Below are positions 19,914-29,864 of a stretch of 64,000 nucleotides of DNA, piece after piece. A program made the position numbers and the translations under genes. Below the pieces are notes generated by a model. The model made no database searches, had not been told where the DNA came from, and saw nothing but the letters and a program-made list of their open reading frames with translations. The stretch spans positions 1-64,000 of the forward strand of contig NZ_JALBWV010000004.1 in NCBI RefSeq assembly GCF_022678645.1, in the 5' to 3' direction. The stretch's first letter is position 1. The number at the start of each line of letters is the position of its first letter. The stretch is from Saccharopolyspora soli (GTDB taxonomy: Bacteria; Actinomycetota; Actinomycetes; Mycobacteriales; Pseudonocardiaceae).

Positions 19914-20744
19914 CTAGTCGGCGAGGTCGCGTCGAAGGGACTGCAGGCGTCCCGTGATGCTGCCGTCGATGACTTCGTCGCCGACGCGGATCAGCAGCCC
20001 GCCCTCGACCTCGGGGTCGATCTCCAGGTGCAGGGCGATCGGCCGCGAGTAGATCCGCTGCAGGGTGCGCGACAGCCGCTGCTGCTGCTCCTCGCTCAGC
20101 GGGATGGCAGAGCGGACGTGCGCCACCGAGCGTTCGCGGCGCTTAGCCGACAGCTCGGCCAGCTCTTCCAGCCCCTCGCTGACCCGCCGACCGTGCGGCC
20201 GGGCCACCAGCTGGCGGACCAGGTTCAGGGTGACCGGCTCGACCTTGCCCTCGATGAGCTGGTCGACGACCGCGTGCTTGCCCGCTTCGTCGCCGGTCGG
20301 GTCCGACAGCAGCCGCTCCAGGTCCACCTGGGAGCCGATGATGCGCCCCAACCGGAACAGCTCGTCCTCGACGGCGTCGAGCCGACCGGCCCGCTCAGCC
20401 TGCACCAACAATGCGACGCGGGCCAATCGTTCCAGCCCGGCGACCAGGTCCTTCGGACTGGACCAACGGGCCGCAACGGCTTCGACCACGACCGGCAGCG
20501 CCCGCGCGCCGAGCCGGTCCGCCAACAGCCCGCGGGCCAGGTTCTCCCTGGACCGCGGGTCGGTGGAGGCGTCGGCGAGCGCCCGCCGCAGCGTGGACTC
20601 GCGGCCCAGCAGGGCGGCCACGCCGAACAGCTCGTCGGCGAGCCCGGTGATCTCCGCGGCCTGGGCCCCATCGGTGGCCTGCAGCAACTGCAGCTCGGTG
20701 GCTGCCAGTGCCTCGCGGCTCGCGGCGTTCACGAGGGTGCTCAA
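19914..20744 (-). CDS. atpH: ATP synthase F1 delta subunit
   Basis: 276-aa peripheral stalk subunit joining F1 to the b subunits. It is about 100 residues longer than the E. coli protein, as in streptomycetes. It is a free-standing protein, not fused to a b-like domain as in M. tuberculosis AtpH. The C-terminal part ([24 protein letters not shown]) is the conserved OSCP signature. The likely start is TTG 20744, ten bases after AAAGG; a 16-base element shared with the atpE leader lies at 20754-20769. Confidence 0.95.
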   Translation of the reverse strand: MSTLVNAASREALAATELQLLQATDGAQAAEITGLADELFGVAALLGRESTLRRALADASTDPRSRENLARGLLADRLGARALPVVVEAVAARWSSPKDLVAGLERLARVALLVQAERAGRLDAVEDELFRLGRIIGSQVDLERLLSDPTGDEAGKHAVVDQLIEGKVEPVTLNLVRQLVARPHGRRVSEGLEELAELSAKRRERSVAHVRSAIPLSEEQQQRLSRTLQRIYSRPIALHLEIDPEVEGGLLIRVGDEVIDGSITGRLQSLRRDLAD

Positions 20745-20753
20745 CTCTCAGCG

Positions 20754-20769
20754 CCTTTCACTCGGTCCG
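20754..20769 (-). repeat. 16-base duplicated leader element, copy before atpH
   Basis: On the minus strand CGGACCGAGTGAAAGG occurs here and identically at 21638-21653 before atpE. It carries the AAAGG ribosome-binding core of both genes. See findings. Confidence 0.7.
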
Positions 20770-20775
20770 ATCGTG

Positions 20776-21342
20776 TTAGGTCGTGGCCGATTCGGACGAT
20801 GCCGGGGCCGAGGTGGCTTCCAGCTCGTCGAGGAACCGGTCGACGGTGCCCCGCCGACGCGCCTCGTCTTCCAGGGACTCGCCGACCACCCGGCTGGCCA
20901 GGTCGACCGCGTGGCGGCCGAGTTCCAACCGCAGTTCGGCGACGATCTGCGCCCGCTGGTGCGCCAACTGGGCCTGGCCCTGGCTGACGATCCGCTCGGA
21001 CTCGGTCTGCGCCTGGGTGCGCATCTCTTCCAGGATCTGCTGGCCTTCGGCGCGGGCGTCGTCGCGGATCCGAGCCGCTTCGGCGCGGGCCTCGGCCAAC
21101 TGCGACTTGTACTGCTCCAGCGTCCGCTGGGCCTCGGCCTGCGCGGCCTCGGCCTTGGCGATACCGCCTTCGATCCGTTCGCTGCGCTCCGCGTAGATCT
21201 TCTCGAAGCGCGGGATCGCGTACTTCCAGAGCACGAACAGCAGCAGCAGGAACGCGATCAGCCCGATCACGATCTCCGACGGTGCCGGAATGATCGGGTT
21301 GTGCTCGCCTTCGGCCGCCAGCAGCATCTGCGTCTTCACCAC
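20776..21342 (-). CDS. atpF: ATP synthase Fo b subunit
   Basis: 188-aa stator subunit with one N-terminal transmembrane segment (IVIGLIAFLLLLFVLWKYAIP, about residues 24-44) followed by a long charged helix rich in Ala, Glu and Arg that dimerises. There is no fused delta domain. It lies between atpE and atpH with gaps of about 30 bases. Confidence 0.96.
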   Translation of the reverse strand: MVKTQMLLAAEGEHNPIIPAPSEIVIGLIAFLLLLFVLWKYAIPRFEKIYAERSERIEGGIAKAEAAQAEAQRTLEQYKSQLAEARAEAARIRDDARAEGQQILEEMRTQAQTESERIVSQGQAQLAHQRAQIVAELRLELGRHAVDLASRVVGESLEDEARRRGTVDRFLDELEATSAPASSESATT

Positions 21343-21371
21343 AACGTCTCCCTACGCGTTGAGCCGTCTAC

Positions 21372-21635
21372 TCAGGCAGCGGACGCGATGAAGTAGACGA
21401 CCAGACCGATCAGCGCCAGCACCTCGACCAGAACGAAGGAGACCCAGGCGATGCCCATCAGCTGGCCCTGGGACTCCGGCTGGCGAGCGGTGCCGTTGAT
21501 GACCGCCGCCCAGATCAGGCCGACGCCGATACCCGGGCCGACAGCGCCCAGGCCGTAGCCGATCGCGGCCAGACCGGGGTTGATGTTGACCGCGGCCTCA
21601 GCAGCCTGCGCAAGAACGATGTTTTGCACTTTCAC
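21372..21635 (-). CDS. atpE: ATP synthase Fo c subunit
   Basis: 87-aa hairpin protein forming the rotating c-ring. Helix 1 carries the glycine-rich GYGLGAVGPGIGVGLIW motif. The loop RQPE contacts the gamma and epsilon subunits. Helix 2 contains the proton-carrying Glu at about residue 71 (FVLVEVLALIG). Two GTG starts are possible, 21635 or 21629. The second has better spacing from AAAGG, giving 85 residues. Confidence 0.97.
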   Translation of the reverse strand: MKVQNIVLAQAAEAAVNINPGLAAIGYGLGAVGPGIGVGLIWAAVINGTARQPESQGQLMGIAWVSFVLVEVLALIGLVVYFIASAA

Positions 21636-21637
21636 TA

Positions 21638-21653
21638 CCTTTCACTCGGTCCG
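21638..21653 (-). repeat. 16-base duplicated leader element, copy before atpE
   Basis: Identical on the minus strand to the element at 20754-20769 (CGGACCGAGTGAAAGG). It places AAAGG in front of the atpE start. Confidence 0.7.
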
Positions 21654-21686
21654 CTTCTCGGCGCGGATCGGAGGTCTTGGTCCTTC

Positions 21687-22499
21687 TCAGTGGCCTTCGG
21701 CCATCGCCGCACCGATGAAGTTGGCGGCCAGCAGCGCGAAGATGTACGCCTGCAGCACCTGGATCAGGGCTTCGACGAACGTCAGGGCGATGGCGAAGGC
21801 GAATCCGACGATCGAAACCGGCTTGAACCCGGCACTCGCCTGCAGCAGCAGGAACTCGCCGCCCAGGGTGAACACCAGCAGGATGAGGTGCCCGGCGAAC
21901 ATCGCGGCGAACACTCGGATTGCCAGTGCCAGCGGTTGGAAGAGGAACTTCTGCAGGAATTCGATCGGTGCCAGCAGGACGTAGATCGCCTTCGGCACTC
22001 CGGGCGGGAACATGATGTGCTTGAAGTAGCCGAGGAAACCGTGCCGCGCGAAGCCGACCGCGTGCATCACCAGGTACACCATGAGCGCCAGCGCGATCGG
22101 GAAACCGATGCGCGACATCGTGGGGAACTGGATGATCGGGATGATGCCGAAGAGGTTGTTCACCAGGATGAACGTGAACAGCGTGAAGATCAGCGGTACG
22201 AACGGACGGAAGTCCTTGGCGCCGATCTGCTCCCGCGCGATCTTGTTGCGGCTGAACTCGTAGACGAACTCCGCCACGAACTGCCCCTTGCCCGGAACCA
22301 GCTTCAGGTTGCGGGTGGCGATCACGAAGTAGGCGCCCACGATGATCGCCGAGAGCACGACGAGAACCATCGGCTTGGTGACTCCGCCGAAGATCGGCGG
22401 AAGGACAAAGGCATCGGCACCCGGCGGTTGGAACGTTCCGCCCTCGGCCAGCATCAGCGCGCCCAAGTGGGCTCCTTCCGGTTCTCCCGGCAACTTCAC
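21687..22499 (-). CDS. atpB: ATP synthase Fo a subunit
   Basis: 270-aa membrane stator forming the proton half-channels. The essential Arg is in PLALAIRVFAAMFAGHL; the last helices (FVEALIQVLQAYIFALLAANFI) are highly conserved. The start is uncertain. GTG 22499 has no clear ribosome-binding site, whereas TTG 22466 is five bases after GGAAGGAG and would give 259 aa. It is the first of the eight subunit genes, 241 bases after atpI, a gap that may hold the main operon promoter. Confidence 0.95.
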   Translation of the reverse strand: MKLPGEPEGAHLGALMLAEGGTFQPPGADAFVLPPIFGGVTKPMVLVVLSAIIVGAYFVIATRNLKLVPGKGQFVAEFVYEFSRNKIAREQIGAKDFRPFVPLIFTLFTFILVNNLFGIIPIIQFPTMSRIGFPIALALMVYLVMHAVGFARHGFLGYFKHIMFPPGVPKAIYVLLAPIEFLQKFLFQPLALAIRVFAAMFAGHLILLVFTLGGEFLLLQASAGFKPVSIVGFAFAIALTFVEALIQVLQAYIFALLAANFIGAAMAEGH

Positions 22500-22740
22500 T
22501 CAGCCGGGGGAATCGTCACGTTTTGCACTTAACGTACCTGATACGCGATCTGGCACGCAGAGGGGCCCTCCCCGCCCGAGTGGGATCATGGGACCTCTAT
22601 CGAGTCCACAGATCCACGCTGTGCAGGGAAGGCTTCTGCCGCGGGACGATACCAACAGGTAGGTAGCCACCCGACATGCCGGTCCGCTACCACCCGTCTG
22701 GCCTAGTGGCGGACCGGCCCGGAAACTCGACCGAAACGGT

Positions 22741-23220
22741 TCAGTTGCCGGGCACGATCGTAGGGATCTTGGTGCGCTTGAAGGCGACCACCTCGGCACC
22801 GGCCCACACCATCACGGTGGCCAGCATGGTGAACGCCAGCGATTCCCGGTGGATCGCCTCGATCCCGCCGAGCAACGTCATCACCACCAGCAGCACGATC
22901 ATCTTGCCGATGTAGCCACCGAGCGCGGCGACCATCACGAACGCCGGGTTGAGCCCGCCGGTGGTCCGCATCAACCAGATCGTCAGCAGCGACGACGCGA
23001 ACGCCACCGCGCCGCCGATCAACGCGCCGACCAGGCCGGACACCCCGACCAGGACGGTGGCGACGATCGCCCCGACGACCACGGTCGCGGCCCCTGGCCA
23101 CACGGCGGTGCGCAGCATCGCCGACGCCAGCTTGCGCACGATTTCGCCGTGCGGGTTGACCGGCTCGGCCTGCTCGGCCGGGTTGTCTGCGGTGGTCTGC
23201 GGGGTGACTTCGTCGCTCAT
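22741..23220 (-). CDS. AtpI-like membrane protein of the atp operon
   Basis: 159-aa small membrane protein with about four hydrophobic segments after a charged N-terminal tail. The WPGAATVVVGAIVATVLVGVSGLVGALIGGAVAFASSL segment and the RTTGGLNPAFVM loop match the actinobacterial AtpI-like protein (M. tuberculosis Rv1303 position). Such proteins help c-ring assembly in some bacteria; that role is not proven here. The ATG at 23220 overlaps the stop of the upstream transferase gene. Confidence 0.85.
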   Translation of the reverse strand: MSDEVTPQTTADNPAEQAEPVNPHGEIVRKLASAMLRTAVWPGAATVVVGAIVATVLVGVSGLVGALIGGAVAFASSLLTIWLMRTTGGLNPAFVMVAALGGYIGKMIVLLVVMTLLGGIEAIHRESLAFTMLATVMVWAGAEVVAFKRTKIPTIVPGN

Positions 23221-24386
23221 CAGGACTCTCGATCGGTTCGGGCTCGCATCCGCGGAATCACCGAGATGATAGCCGCCAACAGCACCCCGAGGCCGACGAC
23301 CCAGGCCACCACGACCGCGTTGAACAGGGTCAACGACACCGCGCCGAAGGCGATGACGGCCGCCCACAGGTAGATCAGCAGAACGGCGCGGCGCTGTGAA
23401 TGTCCGATTTCCAGCAGTCGGTGGTGCAGGTGCATCTTGTCGGCGTGGAACGGGCTCTTACCCGCTCTGGTGCGCCGCACCACGGCCATGATCAAGTCGA
23501 GCAGCGGCACGAACAGCACCGCCGTCACCACCAGCAGCGGGGACAGCAGCGCGATGGTGTCGGTGGCGCTCGTGACGGAGTAGTCCATCCGGCCGGACGC
23601 GGACGTGCTGGCGGTGGCCAGCATCAGGCCGATCAGCATCGAGCCCGAATCGCCCATGAAGATCTTCGCCGGTTGGAAGTTGTGCGGCAGGAAACCCAGG
23701 CATGCCCCGGCGATCGCGGCGGCGATCAGCGCTGGCGGATAGGCGGTGACGTCGCCGTTCTGGCGGTTCAGCACGCCGAGGCAGAACACGAAGGTGGCGG
23801 TGGCCGACACCAGGCCGATGCCGGAAGCCAGTCCGTCCAACCCGTCCACGAAGTTCATCGCGTTGATCATGGCGACGGTCAGCAGCACGGTCAGCAGCTG
23901 TCCTTGGTTGCTGCCCAACAGCATCAGCTGCCCGACGTGCCCTTCGGTGCCTCCCCACGGCGCCCAGAACACGTACCACTGGACACCCGAGAGCACCAGG
24001 ATCCCGGCGGCGGTGACCTGCCCGGCCAGTTTCGTCAGCGAATCCAGCTCGAACCGGTCGTCCAAGGCGCCGACCAGCACGATCAGCCCGCCAGCGGCGA
24101 TCACCGCCCAAGCGTCGTTGGAGTAGTCGAAGCCGCGGGAGAGCGCGGGCAGGTTGGCGGCCAGGAACATCGCCGCCAGCACCCCGCCGTACATCGCGAC
24201 CCCGCCCATCCGCGGCATCGGCGTGACGTGCACGTCGCGCACGCGGGGGTAGGCGACCGCGCCGACCCGGATCGCCAGCAGCCGGACCAGTCCAGTTAGC
24301 AGGAAGGTCACCGCGGCGGCGGTGAGCAGGACGAGCAGGTACTCACGGGCGGGAAGCCCGGCCGGAGCCCAAGATGCGTTGCCCAT
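23220..24386 (-). CDS. wecA: Polyprenyl-phosphate GlcNAc-1-phosphate transferase, WecA/Rfe type
   Basis: 388-aa polytopic enzyme that transfers GlcNAc-1-phosphate from UDP-GlcNAc to a polyprenyl phosphate. In actinobacteria this begins the linkage unit joining arabinogalactan or other wall glycans to peptidoglycan. Catalytic features are ALDDRFELD, the cytoplasmic NAMNFVDGLDGLASG and the HLHHRLLEIGHS nucleotide-binding loop. About 11 hydrophobic segments are visible. It has the same neighbour order as M. tuberculosis Rv1302 and overlaps the atpI start (ATGA-type coupling). Confidence 0.92.
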   Translation of the reverse strand: MGNASWAPAGLPAREYLLVLLTAAAVTFLLTGLVRLLAIRVGAVAYPRVRDVHVTPMPRMGGVAMYGGVLAAMFLAANLPALSRGFDYSNDAWAVIAAGGLIVLVGALDDRFELDSLTKLAGQVTAAGILVLSGVQWYVFWAPWGGTEGHVGQLMLLGSNQGQLLTVLLTVAMINAMNFVDGLDGLASGIGLVSATATFVFCLGVLNRQNGDVTAYPPALIAAAIAGACLGFLPHNFQPAKIFMGDSGSMLIGLMLATASTSASGRMDYSVTSATDTIALLSPLLVVTAVLFVPLLDLIMAVVRRTRAGKSPFHADKMHLHHRLLEIGHSQRRAVLLIYLWAAVIAFGAVSLTLFNAVVVAWVVGLGVLLAAIISVIPRMRARTDRES

Positions 24387-24531
24387 ACCGGTGGCTCACC
24401 CGCGCCGAGCCGAAGCCCGCGGGATTTCGAATTCCAGCCCCCAGAACGGATTGTTCAAGCCCGGCGCTCCTCATCGCTGCCCACGTTGCGGATCCGAGCA
24501 CTAACGCTATCGGCACGCGCCGATGCGGCTT

Positions 24532-25182
24532 TCACCGGTCCGCTTCGAGCTCCACACCGAGCACTTCGGACAGCTCAGCCAGGCTCACCGCGCCTTCCCG
24601 CAGCACCCGGGGCGCGCTCTGGGTGAGGTCGACGATGGTGGAGGCCACCGGCTCCCCGGAGGGACCGGCGTCGAGGTAGACCTGCACCGAATCGCCGAGT
24701 TGGTCGCGGGCTTCAGCGGCGTTGGCGGCTGGCGGATGACCGGTGCGGTTCGCGCTGGACACCGCCATCGGGCCGACCTCGCGCAGCAGGTCCAGGGCCA
24801 CCGGGTGCAGCGGCATCCGCAGGTTCACCGTGCCCCGGGTGTCACCGAGGTCCCAGGACAGCGACGGCGCCTGCGGCAGGACCAGCGAAAGCCCGCCAGG
24901 CCAGAACGCTTCGATCAACGCGCGCGCCTGCTGCGGAACCGACATCACCAGACCATCCACAGTGGACCAGGAGCCGACCAGCACCGGCACCGGCATGTCC
25001 CGGCCGCGCCCCTTGGCGGCCAGCAGCGCGCCGACCGCGTTGGCGTCGAAGGCGTCCGCGCCGATGCCGTAAACCGTGTCGGTGGGCAGCACGACGAGCC
25101 CACCCGCGCGAACCGCGTTGGCCGCGGCGGCTAGACCGGATTCGCGACTGTCCGGAAGAGTGCAGTCATAGACGGTGCTCAC
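24532..25182 (-). CDS. sua5: L-threonylcarbamoyladenylate synthase (Sua5/YwlC/TsaC family)
   Basis: 216-aa enzyme making threonylcarbamoyl-AMP from Thr, bicarbonate and ATP for the t6A37 modification of ANN-decoding tRNAs. The family motifs LVVLPTDTVYGIGADA, AAKGRGRDMPVPVLV, FWPGGLSLVL and AVSSANRTGHP are all visible. It is a YrdC-domain protein without the C-terminal Sua5 extension. It follows prmC in the conserved block, as in M. tuberculosis Rv1301. Confidence 0.95.
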   Translation of the reverse strand: MSTVYDCTLPDSRESGLAAAANAVRAGGLVVLPTDTVYGIGADAFDANAVGALLAAKGRGRDMPVPVLVGSWSTVDGLVMSVPQQARALIEAFWPGGLSLVLPQAPSLSWDLGDTRGTVNLRMPLHPVALDLLREVGPMAVSSANRTGHPPAANAAEARDQLGDSVQVYLDAGPSGEPVASTIVDLTQSAPRVLREGAVSLAELSEVLGVELEADR

Positions 25183-25378
25183 ACCCCGAATCCTGGCACG
25201 CCCGCGAGCGGCCCGTTCGAGTGGTGCAGCAGATCACCATCGGGGAATATTCATCACCAGTAACACCTGGGCGCTCGACCGAGATCCGTTGGGTGTGTTC
25301 GGGGGACGAGCAACTTCGGCGGTGCTCGGAACGTCTGCCGGACGCGGGTACAGCATCGAGTGAGCACGAGGAGAGAGC

Positions 25379-26248
25379 ATGACCGCCCCACCTCAGGGTG
25401 TCGAGGTCGACCAGATCGAATTCCCGGCTGGCAAGATCCGCTTCTACCGGGCGGGGTCCAGCGGCCCGGCGATCGTCCTGCTGCACGGCGGCGGTCCGGA
25501 CAACGCCCTGCTGAGCTGGCGCCACGCCATCGGTGTGCTGGCGGCCGACCACCGGGTGTTCGCGCCGGACCTGCCCGGCCAGGGCGGCAGCATGCCGTGG
25601 CGCGGCCGCGCCGACCAGCGCACCTTCGAAGAGATGCTGCGCTGGCTGCTGGACGCCTGGCGGGTGCCGGAGGCCACCCTGGTGGGCCTGTCGATGGGCG
25701 GCAGCATCGCGGCCGGTTTCACGCTGCGCAACCCGCAGCGGGTCCGCGGACTGGTGCTCGTGGACAGCACCGGCATGCAGCACAAGCTGCCCCGCCACCT
25801 GCTGACCTACCTGCTGCTGCGGACGCGGCTCGCCGGGCCGCTGGCCGCGAAACTGCTGCGGCTGAACCGATCGCTGGTGCGCCAGGCCGTCAACCGACTG
25901 TTCTTCGCCGACGGACAAGCCGTGCCCGACCTGGAGTCCATTGTCGACGAGGTCAGCGCCGAAGCAGCGGCGCGGGGCTCGGTGTTCGCCGACTGGCACG
26001 AGGCTGCCATCGACCGACGGGCGATGCGCATCAACCACCTGCCGCACCTCAGCCAGATCCAATGCCCGGTCATGGTCATCCACGGCGAACGCGACGCGAT
26101 CGTCCCGGTCACGGCCGCCCGAGACGCGGCGGGAGCGATCCCCGGCTCAGCGCTGCGAGTGATCCCGGAAACCGGCCACTGGCCCAACCGGGAAAAGCCC
26201 AACGAGTTCAACGCCCTACTACGGGAGTTCGTCAACACCCACAACTAA
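25379..26248 (+). CDS. Alpha/beta-fold hydrolase
   Basis: 289-aa serine hydrolase. The oxyanion region is LLHGGGPDN, the nucleophile elbow is VGLSMGGS with Ser at about residue 109, the acid is in the GERDAIVP segment, and the catalytic His is in PETGHWPN. It resembles the meta-cleavage-product hydrolase/epoxide hydrolase branch, but the substrate is unknown. It interrupts the conserved sua5-prmC junction on the opposite strand, so it is an insertion relative to the ancestral order. ATG 25379 follows GAGGAGAG. Confidence 0.88.
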   Translation: MTAPPQGVEVDQIEFPAGKIRFYRAGSSGPAIVLLHGGGPDNALLSWRHAIGVLAADHRVFAPDLPGQGGSMPWRGRADQRTFEEMLRWLLDAWRVPEATLVGLSMGGSIAAGFTLRNPQRVRGLVLVDSTGMQHKLPRHLLTYLLLRTRLAGPLAAKLLRLNRSLVRQAVNRLFFADGQAVPDLESIVDEVSAEAAARGSVFADWHEAAIDRRAMRINHLPHLSQIQCPVMVIHGERDAIVPVTAARDAAGAIPGSALRVIPETGHWPNREKPNEFNALLREFVNTHN

Positions 26249-26396
26249 CAGAGTGCGCGGATCGGCTTGCATGGCGGTGCCGGTAGCGGTGCCGGTTGCG
26301 GGAGTGGGGGAAGCGGCTGCCGCCGCTTGCCTGACGACCACCCCGGCACACCAATCCGCGTGCCCTCTGACCAAACCCACCACCCCGGTGACCAGA

Positions 26397-26523
26397 GCAA
26401 GGGAACCTTCCTGTCACCAGCGGCACGACGGATGCGAGCAAGGGAACCTTCCTGTCACACGCGCCCCAGCCGTGACGCCGCGAGCATGGGAACCTTCCTG
26501 TCACTTTTGGCACGGGAGTTCCC
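26397..26523. repeat. Three direct copies plus one decayed inverted copy of the dispersed repeat
   Basis: Perfect forward cores are at 26401-26416, 26442-26457 and 26488-26503, spaced 41 and 46 bases. A degenerate inverted partner (GGGAGTTCCCATGC) begins at 26514 and could fold back on the third copy. The cluster lies between the 3' ends of the convergent hydrolase and prmC genes. The intervening segments differ in sequence and length. Confidence 0.88.
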
Positions 26524-26547
26524 ATGCTTTCCCTCGCGGGAGGCGCG

Positions 26548-27429
26548 TCAGGCGGTCGGCTCAGTCCGGGTGCGGCGGGCGGTGGCGAAGCGGGGGCGGC
26601 CTGCCAAATCGGTGTGGTCTTGGACGTCGCTGAGAACGCGGCGGGCCGACAGCAGGGCGGGCACCGAGCCGCCGTGGGTGTCGTCGTGTTCGATGGCGAC
26701 ACCGCCGCCGGGGCGCAGCAGCCGGGCCGCGCTTGCGATCACGTGGCGGACCACGTCCAGGCCGTCGCGCCCGGCGAACACCGCTTCGTGCGGATCGTGT
26801 TTGCGGACCTCGGGCGGCACCGGCGTGCCCTCCGGTACGTACGGCGGATTGCAGAGCACCAGGTCGACCGTGCCTTCCAGCTCCATGAGCAGCATCGGAT
26901 CGGTGACGTCCCCCGCGTACAGGTGGATCGGCGTGTCCCCGGCTTGGGCCTGCTGGTCGGCATTGCGGCGGGCCCAAGCCAGGGCGACGGGCTCTTTCTC
27001 CGCGGCGTGCACGGCGGCGTCCGGTCGGGCGTTGGCCACGGCGAGCGCGAGTGCCCCTGACCCGGTGCAGAGGTCGACCACGGTCGGCTGGTCCACCCCT
27101 TCCAGCGTCGCCAATCCCCAGGCGAGCAGCAGTTCCGTCTCCGGGCGGGGCACGAACACGCCTGGCCCGACGCTGAGCGTCACGTTCCCGAGCGATGCGT
27201 TCCCGGTCAGGTGCTGCAGTGGCACCCGCGCGGCGCGTTGCCGCACCAGGTCGTGCAACGCCTGCACCACTGGTGGATCCACCAACGGCACCATCATCAG
27301 CTTGGTTCGTTCGACCCCGAGCAGGTGCGCCGCCAGCAGTTCGGCATCGGTGCGCGGGCTTGCCACACCCGCTGCGGAAAGCATGCGTTCCGCTTCGAGA
27401 ATGGCCAGGCGCAGGGGCTGTCGGGTCAC
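26548..27429 (-). CDS. prmC: Peptide chain release factor N5-glutamine methyltransferase
   Basis: 293-aa SAM-dependent enzyme that methylates the Gln of the GGQ motif of RF1 and RF2. It has an N-terminal helical substrate-recognition domain, the SAM loop DLCTGSGALALA and the catalytic NPPYVPEG. GTG 27429 is the start. It follows prfA, the gene for its substrate, but with a 215-base gap in which I see no gene, only a small ACCCCG-GAG-CGGGGT hairpin (27558-27572). Confidence 0.94.
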   Translation of the reverse strand: MTRQPLRLAILEAERMLSAAGVASPRTDAELLAAHLLGVERTKLMMVPLVDPPVVQALHDLVRQRAARVPLQHLTGNASLGNVTLSVGPGVFVPRPETELLLAWGLATLEGVDQPTVVDLCTGSGALALAVANARPDAAVHAAEKEPVALAWARRNADQQAQAGDTPIHLYAGDVTDPMLLMELEGTVDLVLCNPPYVPEGTPVPPEVRKHDPHEAVFAGRDGLDVVRHVIASAARLLRPGGGVAIEHDDTHGGSVPALLSARRVLSDVQDHTDLAGRPRFATARRTRTEPTA

Positions 27430-27644
27430 ATCGTCAGCTTAGAGAACACGCGGGCGGGGAGGTCCCAACTCCTTGGTTCGCTTGACCGCCGCCAGCCGAT
27501 TGGGTCCGCCGTTGCGATTCGCGCTGACGCGGACACCCCGCTCGCGCAGGGTGTCGGACCCCGGAGCGGGGTATTGCCGTAAGGACCTCGACCAGGTGAA
27601 ATCGACCGTCGCGTTGAATCCGCGATTTCGCCTGCCGCCCTGTT

Positions 27645-28712
<1,068 letters not shown>

Positions 28713-28760
28713 CGGCGACCCCCTTCACATGCTGCGGACATTCGGACACCAAACGCAACA

Positions 28761-28799
28761 ACGGCGCCCGTCCCGCGGTGCTCGCGGGACGGGCGCCGT
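28761..28799 (-). terminator. Strong hairpin downstream of rpmE
   Basis: A perfect 17-bp stem (ACGGCGCCCGTCCCGCG) with a 5-base loop starts eight bases after the rpmE stop on the minus strand. It is followed there by a weak T-rich stretch (TTGTTGCGTTT). It probably terminates or attenuates rpmE transcription before prfA. Confidence 0.8.
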
Positions 28800-28807
28800 C
28801 GGCGCAG

Positions 28808-29029
28808 CTACTTCTGCGTCTTCTGGCGCTTGCCGTAGCGGGCCTCGAAACGGGCCACGCGACCGCCGGTGTCCAGGATCTTCTGCTTGCCCGTGTAGAA
28901 CGGGTGGCAGTTCGAGCAAACCTCGACGGTGATCTGGCCGGTGGTGCGGGTGCTGCGGGTGGTGAAGCTGTTGCCGCAACCGCAGTTCACCTGCGTCACC
29001 ACGTACTCGGGGTGGATTCCACTCTTCAA
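28808..29029 (-). CDS. rpmE: 50S ribosomal protein L31, zinc-binding form
   Basis: 73-aa ribosomal protein at the subunit interface. Four Cys ligands are present (CGCG early, CSNC later), so this is the zinc-containing C+ form, the one used when zinc is sufficient. The start is TTG 29029 (KSGIHPEYV), with GAGAGG about seven bases upstream. It is followed by a very stable hairpin. Confidence 0.96.
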   Translation of the reverse strand: MKSGIHPEYVVTQVNCGCGNSFTTRSTRTTGQITVEVCSNCHPFYTGKQKILDTGGRVARFEARYGKRQKTQK

Positions 29030-29225
29030 CGGCTTGTCCTCTCTTCTTGGCCGCCGGGTCCACGCGGCCGCTGCCGCGCGGTGAACCGGTGCCGGATCAG
29101 CCTTGCATTCTGCCAGACCAAGGCTCGTGACCTGCAACGCAGGGGGTCCGTCCGGTATTCCGGGCAGCCGCTCGGCGCGCCTGCGTTACCGCCCGGCGCA
29201 GCAGAGGGACCGCCTGCCGAGCCGG

Positions 29226-29690
29226 ATGGGTCCGGGGGTGCATGCGGTCCGGCTGGCCGCTCATCCTCGACGGGTGCTGCTGTGTTCGGTGTTGGGAACG
29301 CTCACGGTTCGGTCGTGGGTGTCCCTTCCGCTGCTCTTCCTCGGCAGCGTCGCCGGAGTCGCCGCCCTGCTGGATCTGCTGTTCGAGCAGAACCCGGCCC
29401 CCAACGACGACCTGAGTCTGTCGGCCCCGCTGCTGTTCGGGTTCGCCGCCGGGTTGAGCCTGCTCAGCGGCAGCCACGTCCGCTGGAGCTTCCAGTGGCA
29501 GCGCCGTGGTCTCAGGTTCACCTACCCGCTGCTGATGGTGGCCTGCGCCCTCGCCACGGACGGGCTGCAACTACCGGTCTTCGCCGCCCTCACCATCGGT
29601 CCGGTCGCCGCCGCACTGCTGGCCGTGCTGCTGATCCGCGCCTACCAAGATCGAGACGCACCAGAATGCGCCCAAGCCCCGGTGACATGA
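29226..29690 (+). CDS. Hypothetical membrane protein
   Basis: About 154 residues with four to five hydrophobic segments (LLCSVLGTLTV, LPLLFLGSVAGVAALLDLLF, APLLFGFAAGLSLLSG, YPLLMVACALAT, LQLPVFAALTIGPVAAALLAVLLI). I do not recognise the family. The start is uncertain: ATG 29226 or GTG 29238, neither with a strong ribosome-binding site. It lies alone on the plus strand between rpmE and rho, an insertion into the conserved block, and ends just before a repeat hairpin. Confidence 0.5.
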   Translation: MGPGVHAVRLAAHPRRVLLCSVLGTLTVRSWVSLPLLFLGSVAGVAALLDLLFEQNPAPNDDLSLSAPLLFGFAAGLSLLSGSHVRWSFQWQRRGLRFTYPLLMVACALATDGLQLPVFAALTIGPVAAALLAVLLIRAYQDRDAPECAQAPVT

Positions 29691-29788
29691 GGAAGGGAAC
29701 CTTCCTGTCATTTTCGTGACAGGAAGGTTCCCATGCTCCGGTCAGTGCGGGGTCGGCCGTGTTCGGGGTGACAGGAAGGTTCCCTTGC
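29691..29788. repeat. Hairpin pair plus one inverted copy of the dispersed repeat
   Basis: The forward core 29695-29710 and inverted core 29717-29732 form a perfect 16-bp stem with loop TTTTCG. A further perfect inverted core lies at 29769-29784. The cluster begins at the stop codon of the plus-strand membrane protein and ends 77 bases short of the rho stop codon. Confidence 0.9.
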
Positions 29789-29811
29789 TCTCGTCACACC
29801 CCCGGAACGTG

Positions 29812-29846
29812 ACAGGGCCCGCGCCGGTGGTCGGCGCGGGCCCTGT
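29812..29846 (-). terminator. Hairpin downstream of rho
   Basis: A perfect 15-bp stem (ACAGGGCCCGCGCCG) with a 5-base loop lies 18 bases after the rho stop on the minus strand. No clear U-run follows. It is likely the rho terminator, backed up by the repeat hairpins beyond it. Confidence 0.75.
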
Positions 29847-29864
29847 GGTCGGGTGGGACTGGCG

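Noticed and set aside
26397-26503. Three evenly spaced direct repeats resembling a small CRISPR array
   Set aside because: The units are the dispersed GGGAACC element found at six other loci. Spacers are only 25 and 30 bases, the element also occurs inverted, and no cas genes are present.
27430-27644. Small gene in the prfA-prmC gap (frames ending ...KRTKELGPPRPRVL)
   Set aside because: No ribosome-binding site or family is seen. Overlapping frames exist on both strands, as expected by chance in this composition.
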